Source of the DNA: Planctomycetota bacterium
GTDB lineage: Bacteria; Planctomycetota; UBA8742; UBA2392
Assembly (NCBI GenBank): GCA_020638675.1
Contig: JACKID010000001.1
Coordinates: forward strand, 1,240,001-1,304,000
Reading direction: 5' to 3'
Length of the DNA stretch: 64,000 nucleotides
In this document: piece by piece, positions 44,748 through 53,548 of the stretch
Layout: every line of letters begins with the position of its first letter
Position numbering within the stretch: the stretch's first letter is position 1
Made by a program: the position numbers and the translations under genes
Notes under the pieces: generated by a model
The model's input: the letters and a program-made list of their open reading frames with translations, nothing else
Databases searched by the model: none
What the model was told of the DNA's origin: nothing

Positions 44748-45716
44748 ATGGCGGAAAAGATCATCATCGGCAGTCGTGGCAGCAAGCTCGCAATGACCCA
44801 GTCCAACTGGGTCGCCGATGAATTGCGCTCGTTTCACCCGGGGCTTGAGATCGAGATTGTCGAGATCAAGACAACGGGCGACACCAGGCTCGGCGCAAGC
44901 CTCACGGAAATCGGCGGCAAGGGCGCCTTCACCAAGGAACTTGAAGACGCGCTGCTGGCAAAGCGTTGCGACATAGCAGTCCACTCGCTGAAAGACCTTC
45001 CTACCAACCTGCCGGACGGTCTGCGGGTCACGTGCACTCCGCGCCGTGAGGTGACGGACGACGCGCTGATCTATCGCACGCCGATCGGGACAATCGACGA
45101 CGATCTTGAGCCCCTCAAGTATCTGCCGGAAGGCGCCAGCGTCGGCACATCCAGCATCCGGCGCAAGGCGCTGCTGCTGGCTGCGCGCCCCGACGTGAAG
45201 ATCGTCGAGATCCGGGGCAACGTGGATACCCGGCTGCGCAAGCTGGAAGAGCTGGGGCTGGACGCCATTATCCTGGCCGCGGCCGGGCTCTCGCGGCTTG
45301 GCATTCTCGACGTATCGCCCCGCCCGGACCGCGTCGATTCGCGCTACGATTCGCTCGCCCTGAAGGCGCCGGGCTGGCTGCCGGCGGTGGGGCAGGGCGC
45401 GCTGGCGATCGAGGCGCGCGAAGATGATGAGAGAGTGGCGCACCTGCTGGCCGCGCTGCACGACGCGGCGACGTTCGCGGCGACGGCCGCCGAACGCGCG
45501 TTCCTGCACCGTTTGGGCGCGGGCTGCCAGGCGCCGGTTGCCGCGCTTGCGACGGCGCCGGAAGGCAGCACGCTGAAGTTGCGCGGGCGCGTGATGTCGC
45601 TCGACGGCAAGACCGTCGTCGGCACAAAGGCGGTCGGTCAGATCGACAAGCCGGACGAGCTGGGTGAGCAGGTAGCCGAATGGTGCCTTGCCAACGGCGC
45701 GGACGGCTTGCTCTAG
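44748..45716 (+). CDS. hemC: Porphobilinogen deaminase (hydroxymethylbilane synthase)
   Basis: A 322-residue HemC, full length. GSRGSKLAMTQSNWVADEL near the N-terminus, the Asp loop HSLKDLPTNLPDGL near residue 80, the RRKALLLAARPDVKIVEIRG block, and the dipyrromethane cofactor Cys in LGAGCQAPVAALA near residue 260. It makes hydroxymethylbilane for heme/siroheme. Directly after the cystathionine enzyme gene with only three bases between. Confidence 0.97.
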   Translation: MAEKIIIGSRGSKLAMTQSNWVADELRSFHPGLEIEIVEIKTTGDTRLGASLTEIGGKGAFTKELEDALLAKRCDIAVHSLKDLPTNLPDGLRVTCTPRREVTDDALIYRTPIGTIDDDLEPLKYLPEGASVGTSSIRRKALLLAARPDVKIVEIRGNVDTRLRKLEELGLDAIILAAAGLSRLGILDVSPRPDRVDSRYDSLALKAPGWLPAVGQGALAIEAREDDERVAHLLAALHDAATFAATAAERAFLHRLGAGCQAPVAALATAPEGSTLKLRGRVMSLDGKTVVGTKAVGQIDKPDELGEQVAEWCLANGADGLL

Positions 45717-45862
45717 ATTCACCTCACTCGCCAGTTTTTTGGCATGTAAGCGGCGGGGAAGGACGGCGTCCTATTGGTGAGGGGCGTTCGGAATTCTAGA
45801 CTGTCGGGACCCCGCTTGATCCCCTCGCAGGCATTGGGTCCATCCCACAGGGAGAAACTTTC

Positions 45863-46294
45863 ATGGACAGGAAAGCCATAGTTCCGGCGGTCACGATCGC
45901 GCTGTTGTCGTGCATTTGCCTGATGCTGGCCGTTATCGGCGGCCTGTACGCTTACAACACATTCGCCGGCTCAGCGCAGCCGGTTGCTGCCCAGTCCGGC
46001 ACGGACAAGGGTCCGAACTGGTCGGCCACTTCGCTCACGGTCGGCGGCGACACCGAGTTCATGGTGATCGTCAAGGAAGTCGAGAACCCGTACGAAGAGG
46101 GCCAGAAGGCCTCGGTGATGGCGGTCTATGAGATCCGTCCCAACAGCACCGGCAAGGCCGAGATGTACTTCGTGTCCTCCCGTTTGATCGAGTACGACCT
46201 GAAGGTTCCCGATCACAGCGGCGAAGACAGCAAGGGCAAGAACTGGACTCCGCTCGGCGTGAAGAAGGCCGTGGAAGAGTCCAAGAAGAAGTAG
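45863..46294 (+). CDS. Small membrane-anchored protein of unknown function
   Basis: A 143-residue protein with one N-terminal membrane helix (IVPAVTIALLSCICLMLAVI) and a soluble domain that has extended, strand-like stretches (LTVGGDTEFMVIVKEVEN, KAEMYFVSSRLIEYDL). Translation is preceded by a GGGAGAAAC-type site nine bases before ATG. No known domain recognised. A terminator-like hairpin follows. Confidence 0.65.
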   Translation: MDRKAIVPAVTIALLSCICLMLAVIGGLYAYNTFAGSAQPVAAQSGTDKGPNWSATSLTVGGDTEFMVIVKEVENPYEEGQKASVMAVYEIRPNSTGKAEMYFVSSRLIEYDLKVPDHSGEDSKGKNWTPLGVKKAVEESKKK

Positions 46295-46333
46295 CTTCCA
46301 CGCCCGATCAATGGGCTGTCATATTCCTATCAC

Positions 46334-46370
46334 GGGGCGTTTTCGGCACTTGCGCCGGAAACGCCCCATT
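46334..46370 (+). terminator. Possible terminator
   Basis: A stem GGGGCGTTT/AAACGCCCC (46334-46342 and 46359-46367) with an inner GGC/GCC pairing follows the 143-residue gene. The run of T after it is weak (ATTCATTAG). Confidence 0.55.
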
Positions 46371-46503
46371 CATTAGTATATTGCTTTGAAGAAGCGTGCT
46401 TTGCTCGTCCGGCGGATCATTCGCCGGGGAGGGCACGTAAGTAAAGATTGAGCATTACTGCACGTGAAAGACCCCCAGCCGGATCAGTTCCGGAGCCTTG
46501 GAT

Positions 46504-47571
46504 ATGCCGAACTACAAGTCATTTGACGACGTTCTGAACGAACTCGAGATGGACGAAGACGAGCTCAAGCGGCTCGTTTCGGAAGGTCAGATTCGCGCAT
46601 TCCGCGATGACGACAAGATGAAGTTCCGCTCGGAGGACGTCCAGTCGCTCAGCCGCGCCCGTGTTGGCGGCGGCTCCGAAATGGGCGAGATCGACCTTGG
46701 CGAAACGCAGCTCGGCGGCGAGAGCCTCGAGATCGTCGAGGAAGAAACCGACGAGACGCTGCTCGACCTCGGCAGCCTCAGCAGCGACCAGGACTTCGAA
46801 GACACCGGCGCGACCAGTGTCCCGACGGTCGAGCTGTCGGACATCGGCGAAGACCAGGATGCCACGCTCACCGAAGAGCTCGTGTTCGACGAGACCGATG
46901 AGCTGGGCGGGCTGGACTTCGGCGAAGACGACGCCGACGCGACGCAGAAGATCGACGGCGGGCTTGACCTGTCGGACGACGACATCGGTCTGCAGACCGA
47001 GCCGGTGGATGATGCCGGGCTCGACGAGCTCGATGAGCTGGACGACGTCGGCGCGCTGGATGAGCCGGGCGAAGCTGAGCCCGCCTACGGCGGCTACGAC
47101 CAGCGCACCGCGGGCCCCCCGATGGGCATGCCGGGCGCAGTCCAGATCCAGGAGCAGGTCAAGTACGTCGAGATCGTGCCGAACGAAGGCATCGTCTGGA
47201 AAGTGTTGACCGGTCTGACGTTCCTGCTGGTCATGTTGCTGATGGTGACGCCGCCGGCGCTGGGGATCTCCTCCGGCACCGACACCGTGCCGATGGGCGC
47301 GGCCTGGGGCAGCATCGCCTACTCGATGTACCTCAAGGGCCCGAACCAGAACGGCGCCATCGCCCAGAGCGTGTACGAAGTCGAAGACCCGAACAAGGCC
47401 AACGAGCCCGAGGCTTTTGCGGTCGGCACCGCGGCTGACGACATCGTGTGGCCGGGCATGCAGGTCATTCGTACCTTCGAAGGCTACGGCATCAACAGCG
47501 GCTCGGCAGCCGGCGGCGGTGACGCGCCGGCCGAGGAAACGCCCGCCGAAGAGACGCCGGCTGAGGAATAG
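46504..47571 (+). CDS. HTH (excisionase-like) protein with acidic linker and membrane helix
   Basis: A 356-residue protein; I start at ATG 46504 because GGAG lies eight bases upstream, though a TTG two codons earlier is in frame. Residues 1-50 (YKSFDDVLNELEMDEDELKR, IRAFRDDDKMKFRSEDVQSL) are an excisionase-type HTH. Residues 55-210 are Asp/Glu/Leu-rich, with repeats of D-x-x-D/E and LSDDD. A hydrophobic helix follows at about 230-255 (VLTGLTFLLVMLLMVTPPAL), and the C-terminus repeats PAEET. Such proteins are typical of planctomycete-type genomes and may be membrane-tethered regulators. Confidence 0.8.
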   Translation: MPNYKSFDDVLNELEMDEDELKRLVSEGQIRAFRDDDKMKFRSEDVQSLSRARVGGGSEMGEIDLGETQLGGESLEIVEEETDETLLDLGSLSSDQDFEDTGATSVPTVELSDIGEDQDATLTEELVFDETDELGGLDFGEDDADATQKIDGGLDLSDDDIGLQTEPVDDAGLDELDELDDVGALDEPGEAEPAYGGYDQRTAGPPMGMPGAVQIQEQVKYVEIVPNEGIVWKVLTGLTFLLVMLLMVTPPALGISSGTDTVPMGAAWGSIAYSMYLKGPNQNGAIAQSVYEVEDPNKANEPEAFAVGTAADDIVWPGMQVIRTFEGYGINSGSAAGGGDAPAEETPAEETPAEE

Positions 47572-47586
47572 CAAGCTATGCACGGC

Positions 47587-47618
47587 AAGCACCCCGCTAC
47601 GGCGGGGTGCTTTCTTTT
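47587..47618 (+). terminator. Rho-independent terminator
   Basis: Strong: stem AAGCACCCCGC with loop TACG and complement GCGGGGTGCTT, then TTTCTTTT. It ends the HTH-protein gene before the receiver gene at 47645. Confidence 0.9.
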
Positions 47619-47644
47619 CAGTGTGCGGGAAATAGGCTTCGCGC

Positions 47645-48418
47645 ATGCGACCGACGGTTCTGCTTATCGACAGCAATGAGGCGGTGACGGAAATCGTCAC
47701 GGCGCTGCTGACGCGCAACGGCTACAGCGTCGAGGTTCTGCGCAGCGGGGAAGGCGTGCTCGACTTCCTGGCCGAGAAGCCGGTGGACGTGATTGTTTCC
47801 GACCTGCAGGACACAGGCGGCGGGCACGAGCTGGTCCGCAGCATTCGCTCGGACGCTGCCACCGCGGACATCCCGCTGGTGTACCTGACGGCGATGGGGA
47901 CGCTGGAGGATGAGTTTGAGGCGTACCTGTCCGGCGCGGACGCATACATCACCAAGCCGTTCCGCGCACGTGACCTGCTTTCCACCATCGACGGCGTGTT
48001 GAACCGCAAACCGCTCAATACAAGCAGCGGGCGGCTGGCGGTGGTTCAGGAAGTCGCCCGCGTTCTCGCGTGCGTGTCGGAAGATCGCCAGCGCCTCGTG
48101 CGCCAGGCCATGAAGCAGGCCGGGTTCGAGCTGGACTTCGAAAGCGGGCTCGACCGCGCGTTCTCGCGCATTGACCGCGAGCGGTTCCACCTGCTGATCT
48201 GCGATACAACCAAGGATTCGAACGCCGTCGCGCAGGTGCGCGAGTTCGTCAGCCACTTCGCGCTGGCGATTCCGGTTGTCTTCCTGCATGCAAAAGATGA
48301 TCCGCCGCGGGTCGCCGCCAACGACCCGCAGTTTGTAACCATCCGCGTGCCGACGACTCCGGGAGACCTGGCCGAAAAGGTCCGCAAGGCAATCGTCGAC
48401 TTCGGCGGGCTGCCGTAA
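47645..48418 (+). CDS. Two-domain receiver (response-regulator) protein
   Basis: A 257-residue protein with a REC domain at 1-120 (TVLLIDSNEAV, phospho-Asp in VIVSDLQDTGGGHELV, Lys in YITKPFRARDL) and a second domain at 130-257 that looks like a degenerate receiver (ICDTTKDSNAVAQVREF, PVVFLHAKDDPP, then VRVPTTPGDLAEKVRKAI), lacking the normal phospho-acceptor pattern. No DNA-binding or output enzyme domain is present and no kinase gene is nearby. Confidence 0.8.
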   Translation: MRPTVLLIDSNEAVTEIVTALLTRNGYSVEVLRSGEGVLDFLAEKPVDVIVSDLQDTGGGHELVRSIRSDAATADIPLVYLTAMGTLEDEFEAYLSGADAYITKPFRARDLLSTIDGVLNRKPLNTSSGRLAVVQEVARVLACVSEDRQRLVRQAMKQAGFELDFESGLDRAFSRIDRERFHLLICDTTKDSNAVAQVREFVSHFALAIPVVFLHAKDDPPRVAANDPQFVTIRVPTTPGDLAEKVRKAIVDFGGLP

Positions 48419-48450
48419 GGCCAGTTCGCGGTCGACGGTTTGCTGGTACT

Positions 48451-48478
48451 ACAAACCACAAGCCTTAAGCCACAAACT
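48451..48478. repeat. Heptad array ACAAACC x4
   Basis: Units ACAAACC, ACAAGCC, TTAAGCC, ACAAACT at 48451-48478, just before the ATG of the dehydrogenase. Confidence 0.75.
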
Positions 48479-48484
48479 GTGCCA

Positions 48485-49453
48485 ATGCCATTCATCTACA
48501 TCACACGGGCCGTTCCCGACGCCGCGACCGAGCTGCTTGCCAAAGGGCTGCCCGACGCGCGCGTTGAGATCAACCCGCATGACCGCAACCTAAATCGGGC
48601 GGAGCTCATTGAGGCGGCCGCGGGCTGCGACGCACTCATTTGCACCCTGGCTGACCCGCTGGATGCGAGCTTGATCGAAGACCTGGGGCCCCAGCTCAAG
48701 GTGATTGCGACCTACGCGGTCGGCTACAACAACATTCACCTGGAGGCGGCAAAGGCCCGCGGCATCGCGGTCTGCAACACGCCGGACGTGCTGACGGACG
48801 CGACGGCCGAGGTTGCCGTCGGTCTGATGATCGCCTGCGCGCGCCGCTTCGCTGACGGCGACCGGCTCACGCGCAGCGGCGGCTTCACGGGCTGGGCGCC
48901 CATGCTTCACCGGGGGCACGGGGTCTATGGCAAGACTGTCGGCATTGTCGGCGCCGGCCGGATCGGCAAGCGCGTGGCGGCGACCATGAAGCACGGCTTC
49001 GGCTGCGAGATTCTCTACTTCTCGCGCGAGGACCACGTGGATTGGGAAAATGACCTCGGCGCGGCCAAGGTCGAGCTGGGTGAGTTGTTGCAGCGCTCCG
49101 ACTTCGTCAGCCTGCACTGCCCGCTCACGCCGGACACACGCCACCTGATCGACGCCGACATGCTCAAGCTGATGAAGCCGACGAGCGTGCTTGTGAACAC
49201 GGCGCGGGGCCCGGTGGTCGATGAAGCCGCCCTGGTGGCGGCGTTGAAGGCCGGACAGATCGCCGGCGCGGGCTTCGACGTCTACGAGCACGAGCCGGCG
49301 CTTGCACCCGGACTGGCCGAGCTAGACAACGTGGTGCTCCTGCCGCACATCGGCAGCGCAACGCATGAGACCCGCGCTGAGATGGGACGCATGTGCGCCC
49401 GGGCGGTGATCGCTGTCTTGACCGGTCAAGAGCCACAGCACCGCGTGATCTAG
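48485..49453 (+). CDS. D-2-hydroxyacid dehydrogenase (glyoxylate/hydroxypyruvate reductase type)
   Basis: A 322-residue NAD(P)-dependent enzyme. Rossmann motif GKTVGIVGAGRIGKRVA near residue 152; catalytic Arg in VNTARGPVVDEAAL, Glu in VYEHEPALAP and His in VVLLPHIGSATHETR. The N-terminus ATYAVGYNNIHLEAAKARGI and TPDVLTDATAEVAVGL match the GRHPR/glycerate-dehydrogenase group. Substrate may be glyoxylate, hydroxypyruvate or another 2-oxoacid. The start ATG follows a heptad array. Confidence 0.92.
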   Translation: MPFIYITRAVPDAATELLAKGLPDARVEINPHDRNLNRAELIEAAAGCDALICTLADPLDASLIEDLGPQLKVIATYAVGYNNIHLEAAKARGIAVCNTPDVLTDATAEVAVGLMIACARRFADGDRLTRSGGFTGWAPMLHRGHGVYGKTVGIVGAGRIGKRVAATMKHGFGCEILYFSREDHVDWENDLGAAKVELGELLQRSDFVSLHCPLTPDTRHLIDADMLKLMKPTSVLVNTARGPVVDEAALVAALKAGQIAGAGFDVYEHEPALAPGLAELDNVVLLPHIGSATHETRAEMGRMCARAVIAVLTGQEPQHRVI

Positions 49454-49458
49454 TTGCG

Positions 49459-49917
49459 CTACTCTTCTTCTTCGCCCTTGCCCTTCGAGACCTTCAACTG
49501 CAGGTCGTCAAACTGGATGACGAACTCGCCGTCCGGGCTGAGCAGAATGCGATGCTCGAAGCGGTCGCCGGGGCAGACGTCGAGTTCATCGGTGAGGACG
49601 TAGTCGACGCCGTCGAAGGCATGCTCGTCGACGGCATCCGGGTCGACGCCGGTGTAGCGGATGTCCATGAACCGGTCGCCCTCGATCGTCTGGATGCGAA
49701 GCACGAGGTGAAAACTGCGGGCCTCGGCATCAAGGCTGGTCACGGCGACGCGGGACCCGATCAGGTTGTGACCCTGGCTGATCGCACCCAGCACGCGCAC
49801 GTTGGTGGGGGCATCGGGCGCAATGTCTTCCAGGTGACGCAGATAGACGCCCAGGTAGAGATACGTGGTCTCTTCGTCGTAGCCGCCGTCGACCCATTTG
49901 CGGTTGAGAAATCGCAT
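49459..49917 (-). CDS. Unknown conserved-looking protein
   Basis: A 152-residue protein beginning MRFLNRKWVDGGYDEETTYL and ending in an acidic KGKGEEEE tail. It is all beta-rich with an acidic C-terminus. No domain recognised. It directly follows the EVE gene on the minus strand (one base between stop and start), so it is translated with it. Confidence 0.65.
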   Translation of the reverse strand: MRFLNRKWVDGGYDEETTYLYLGVYLRHLEDIAPDAPTNVRVLGAISQGHNLIGSRVAVTSLDAEARSFHLVLRIQTIEGDRFMDIRYTGVDPDAVDEHAFDGVDYVLTDELDVCPGDRFEHRILLSPDGEFVIQFDDLQLKVSKGKGEEEE

Positions 49918-50458
<541 letters not shown>

Positions 50459-50466
<8 letters not shown>

Positions 50467-50713
50467 GCTTTGCTCCGAACCAGTTTGTGTCGGCCTGCGC
50501 GGGGTTGGCCGGCCAGGTGCCCTTCTGGTACTCATTCAGCAGCGTGGCGAAATACGGCAGGCACATGGCGCAGTTGCGCCCGCACTCAAACTCTTTGGTC
50601 AGTTGGTCGACGCTGGGCGCCTTTGACGAGCGCCACGCGGTCAAGGCCTGGTCGTTCGTGGCGTTGTAGCAGACGCAGATGCGGGTGCCCGGCTTGCGAA
50701 AGTCCCAGCTCAT
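50459..50713 (-). CDS. BFD-like [2Fe-2S] protein
   Basis: An 84-residue protein. Four cysteines fit the BFD pattern CxC...CxxxxxxC or similar: ICVCYNATND near residue 12 and FECGRNCAMCLP near residue 45. BFD-like domains carry 2Fe-2S and serve as small ferredoxins (bacterioferritin release). No bacterioferritin gene is nearby. It overlaps the EVE gene start by eight bases. Confidence 0.8.
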
Positions 50714-50752
50714 GGCGGCATTCTGCCACGACTTGCCTCAGCGTCGAGGTGC

Positions 50753-50794
50753 GGCGAAAACGGAACGGCCCCGACCTTGCTTGGTCGGGGCCGT
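50753..50794 (-). terminator. Rho-independent terminator
   Basis: A 12-bp stem ACGGCCCCGACC/GGTCGGGGCCGT with loop TTGCTT (50765-50794), followed on the minus strand by TCCGTTTTC. It lies 53 bases after the stop of the secreted gene at 50847. Confidence 0.8.
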
Positions 50795-50846
50795 ATTGGC
50801 CGGCGGGACACCTGGGGGAGGTAGGCGTCATCGGCCGCCGGTTCAA

Positions 50847-51413
50847 CTAGCGCCTGCCGCGCCCGCGGTTGTGCTTCTTGCCCTTGCCGCTGCCGCCCCC
50901 GTGGCCGTACCCGGCGTCGTGATCGTTGCCGTGGTCCTTGCCGCGGTCGTGGCCGTGCCCGTCATCGCAGCCGCAGTTGTCTTCGACCCAGACCTTCTCG
51001 GAGCGGATCTCATAGCAGCCGGGGATGAACACCTGCCTGCAGCGCTCTTCGTAGTGGGCGGGGTAGACTTTGCAGACCGTTACGAAGTAGACGTGTCCGC
51101 GCCTGTCCACGCGCCTTTCGCGCACGTCTTCGTGTCTTTCGGGTACGAACACGCGTTCGGTACGAGTCTCGTAGTGTCCCGGCACCCAGACCTTTTTCTG
51201 GACCGTGATGAAGTGGCCGCTCGGCTTCTTCTCGTTGCGCTGCGGCTGACGCAGGGGCTGCGGGGCCGTGCGGTTGGAGCCGCGGTTGGTGTCGATGACG
51301 ACGTGCTTGTCGCCCTTGTGGATGTCGATGTGAACGCCCTGTGCCTTCACCTGGGTTGCGCCGACTGCCCCGATCAGGGCGAATCCGGCAAGCGCTGCGA
51401 ACAAAGTTTTCAT
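50847..51413 (-). CDS. Secreted protein with tandem motif and His/Asp/Gly tail
   Basis: A 188-residue protein; I choose ATG 51413 with AGGAGA six bases upstream, not the open-frame ATG at 51440. Signal peptide at residues 1-25 (MKTLFAALAGFALIGAVGA). Residues 70-140 hold tandem Tyr/Val/Arg-rich units (VWVPGHYETRTERV, FVPERHEDVRERRV, then VYFVTVCKVYPAHYEERC, VFIPGCYEIRSEKV), a repeated pattern. The C-terminus (CGCDDGHGHDRGKDHG and more) is rich in His, Asp and Gly, which could bind metal. No family recognised. Confidence 0.6.
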   Translation of the reverse strand: MKTLFAALAGFALIGAVGATQVKAQGVHIDIHKGDKHVVIDTNRGSNRTAPQPLRQPQRNEKKPSGHFITVQKKVWVPGHYETRTERVFVPERHEDVRERRVDRRGHVYFVTVCKVYPAHYEERCRQVFIPGCYEIRSEKVWVEDNCGCDDGHGHDRGKDHGNDHDAGYGHGGGSGKGKKHNRGRGRR

Positions 51414-51515
51414 GGCTGTCTCCTGTGGTTTTGAACTCAAGCCCTGCTGACTATTAGACCCCGAATCCGTTCCGCGGGTTCCATGTAAACCATTATTTTA
51501 TAAGGAGTTACGTGC

Positions 51516-51542
51516 AAAAATTCCGGCAGCCCGGTGCCGGAA
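51516..51542 (-). terminator. Rho-independent terminator of hpt
   Basis: An eight-base perfect stem TTCCGGCA/TGCCGGAA with loop CCGGGC (minus strand), immediately followed by five T. It lies about 55 bases after the hpt stop at 51598. Confidence 0.85.
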
Positions 51543-51597
51543 AACTGGCAATTCACGGCACGTCGGCCGTGCGGGGACAGACGCAAGTTCGTGGGGA

Positions 51598-52125
51598 TCA
51601 GTCGTGCCGCGTGACGGTGCCTATGTACGGCAGCGTGCGCCCCTTGTTCTGGTCGTCCATGCCGTAGCCGACCAGGAAAACGTCGGCGTCCACATCAAAC
51701 GCGACGTACTCGCACTCGAACGGGATTTCTCGGCGCGCCTTCTTGTCGACCACGATCGCATAGCGCAGCGAGTTCGGACCCTGTGCGACCAGCGCCTCAT
51801 GCAGGTTGGAAAGCGTCAGCCCGGTGTCGACCAGGTCTTCGATCACGAGCACGTCGTAGCCGGACACGCGTGGAAGAGGGCCGTTCACGATGAGTCGCCC
51901 GCTGGTTTCGCGCCCGCTGTAGCTCTGCAGCTTCACGAACTCCAGCTCGACGTCTACACCCTGCAGCTCGCGCACCAGGTCCGCGCCGAAGAAGAACCCG
52001 CCCCGCAACACGACCAGGCACAGCAGGCGCTTGCCGGCGTAGTCCGCGCTGATCTGCGCGGCTATCTCCGACACGCGCTTTTGCACGGCCTCGGCGTCGA
52101 ACAGGACATTGTACTCGTCGCTCAT
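51598..52125 (-). CDS. hpt: Hypoxanthine phosphoribosyltransferase
   Basis: A 175-residue purine salvage enzyme. I start at ATG 52125 (MSDEYNVLFDAEAVQ); the frame to 52245 is long. The PRPP site is DVLVIEDLVDTGLTL near residue 105, and VLRGGFFFGADLVREL is the purine-side loop. The ATG overlaps the stop of apgM by one base (TAATG), so it is coupled. Ends in a strong terminator. Confidence 0.95.
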   Translation of the reverse strand: MSDEYNVLFDAEAVQKRVSEIAAQISADYAGKRLLCLVVLRGGFFFGADLVRELQGVDVELEFVKLQSYSGRETSGRLIVNGPLPRVSGYDVLVIEDLVDTGLTLSNLHEALVAQGPNSLRYAIVVDKKARREIPFECEYVAFDVDADVFLVGYGMDDQNKGRTLPYIGTVTRHD

Positions 52126-53375
52126 TACAGCCCGTTGATGATGTAGTCGATCAGTCGCGTGCCGTCGTCGATCTTGATGCCGGTTTCTTCCGCGTTGCTT
52201 TCCGTAAGCGTGAGCTGCCAGCGGCTCTCGACGCCCTCGCCCCACATCATGAAGGGTACCGGGCGCTCGTCGTGCTGGCGTGTCTCACAGCGCGACATCA
52301 GCGTCGGCACGACCGTCAGCCGGATGTCGGGCGTAGACTCAAGCTTCTTGGCCAGCGGCTTGAAGAAGTGCTTGTCCAGCAGCTCAATCGAGCGGACCTT
52401 GCCCTTGGCATCGCCCAGGTGGCTGTGCTCGTCGGGCGAGCTGAAGTTCGCGATGACGAGCTGGCTGCCTTCAAGGGCGCGCTCTGCGGCCGCACGGATG
52501 TTGGTGATCTCCTCGGTCTCGCTGGCCTTGGTGGTGGCCTCGTCTTCGTTGACCGCGGCCATGCGCCCGCTGGGGTCGCGCACCAGCGGCATCTCGCCGG
52601 GTGTGACGACTCGAATGCCGGTCGCGACGGCCACGCCACGGAACAGGTCGCTGTAGCTGACCATCGCCGCATCGATGCCGAAGGTCTTCTGGAAGCCCGG
52701 CACATCGACGGCCGCGCCGCCGCCCCAGATCCAGACTGCGTTCGCCGGGTTCTGTTTCAGGTCGACGCGGACGCGGTTCACTTCGTGCTTCTTTAGCACG
52801 GCAGGCGCTTCGTTCATGACCTTCAGCAGCACTTCGGCCCCGGGGCCTTCCGGCAGATGCTCGCGCCGCGGCAGATCAAGAATGTTGAACGGGCTGACGC
52901 TGGTAAGCCCGTTGAAGTCGGTGCCGTCGATGATGAGCAGATGGTTGTGCCCGCGACCCTGCACGAACCGGATCTTGGTCTGCTTGAAATGGGTCTCAAG
53001 CGCCTTCAGAAGCTCCCGGCCTTCTTCGTCGCTGAGCCCGCCCGCGCGGGGGTCGACTACCTTGCCGTCGACTTCCGTCACGAATTGCAGGCGGAAGCAC
53101 CACTCTTCTTCACCGAGCATCAGCCCGGCGGAGAGCGCCTCGTAGTAGCCACGCCCGGTCAGATACGGCCCCGGCGGGTAGCCAAGGATGGTGAACAGGG
53201 CAGCCAGGGTTTCCGGCGCCTGTTCGCGCGGGACGGTGCGGATGGTTCCCAGCCGCCCGTGGGTCGCCAGCTTGTCCAGTGCGGGTGCGTTGGCGGCCTC
53301 CAGCGGGGTCTTTCCCCCAAGCTCTGTGTGGGGTGTGTCGGCAAGGCCGTCGATCAGGACCAGCAGATAGCGCAT
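52125..53375 (-). CDS. apgM: Archaeal-type phosphoglycerate-mutase homologue with altered active site
   Basis: A 416-residue protein of the ApgM family (2,3-BPG-independent phosphoglycerate mutase): MRYLLVLIDGLADTPHTEL, then KTPLEAANAPALDKLATHG and a GYPPGPYLTGRGYYEAL block. Three usual metal/active-site positions differ. The nucleophile region normally PGSDxA reads APETLAA with Thr for Ser and Leu for Asp; the conserved DHSTP segment reads TLMSRCET so the Asp-His pair is lost. PDE and the later His are kept (SSPDEHSHLGD). It may therefore be a divergent paralog that binds sugars without mutase activity. Confidence is in the family, not in activity. Confidence 0.8.
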   Translation of the reverse strand: MRYLLVLIDGLADTPHTELGGKTPLEAANAPALDKLATHGRLGTIRTVPREQAPETLAALFTILGYPPGPYLTGRGYYEALSAGLMLGEEEWCFRLQFVTEVDGKVVDPRAGGLSDEEGRELLKALETHFKQTKIRFVQGRGHNHLLIIDGTDFNGLTSVSPFNILDLPRREHLPEGPGAEVLLKVMNEAPAVLKKHEVNRVRVDLKQNPANAVWIWGGGAAVDVPGFQKTFGIDAAMVSYSDLFRGVAVATGIRVVTPGEMPLVRDPSGRMAAVNEDEATTKASETEEITNIRAAAERALEGSQLVIANFSSPDEHSHLGDAKGKVRSIELLDKHFFKPLAKKLESTPDIRLTVVPTLMSRCETRQHDERPVPFMMWGEGVESRWQLTLTESNAEETGIKIDDGTRLIDYIINGL

Positions 53376-53548
53376 GGTGACCCGCTAAGGTGCGAATAAA
53401 GCCGCCGCCGCGGCTGTTGTCGGATGGAACGATAGAATGGCCCGGTTGCGATGCAAACGGGCGGGGAGAAAATCATGCCCAATTCGCCCGCGCCTCTCGT
53501 AGCATAGGGCATTGGTGCGCCGGTGTTTGTGCTAAGGAAGGAAGTTCC

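Noticed and set aside
51512..51667. Small plus-strand ORF (GTG, 51 codons) with a good AAGGAG before it
   Set aside because: It overlaps the hpt terminator and the antisense of the hpt 3' end; peptide has no recognisable features. A real gene cannot be excluded but is not supported.
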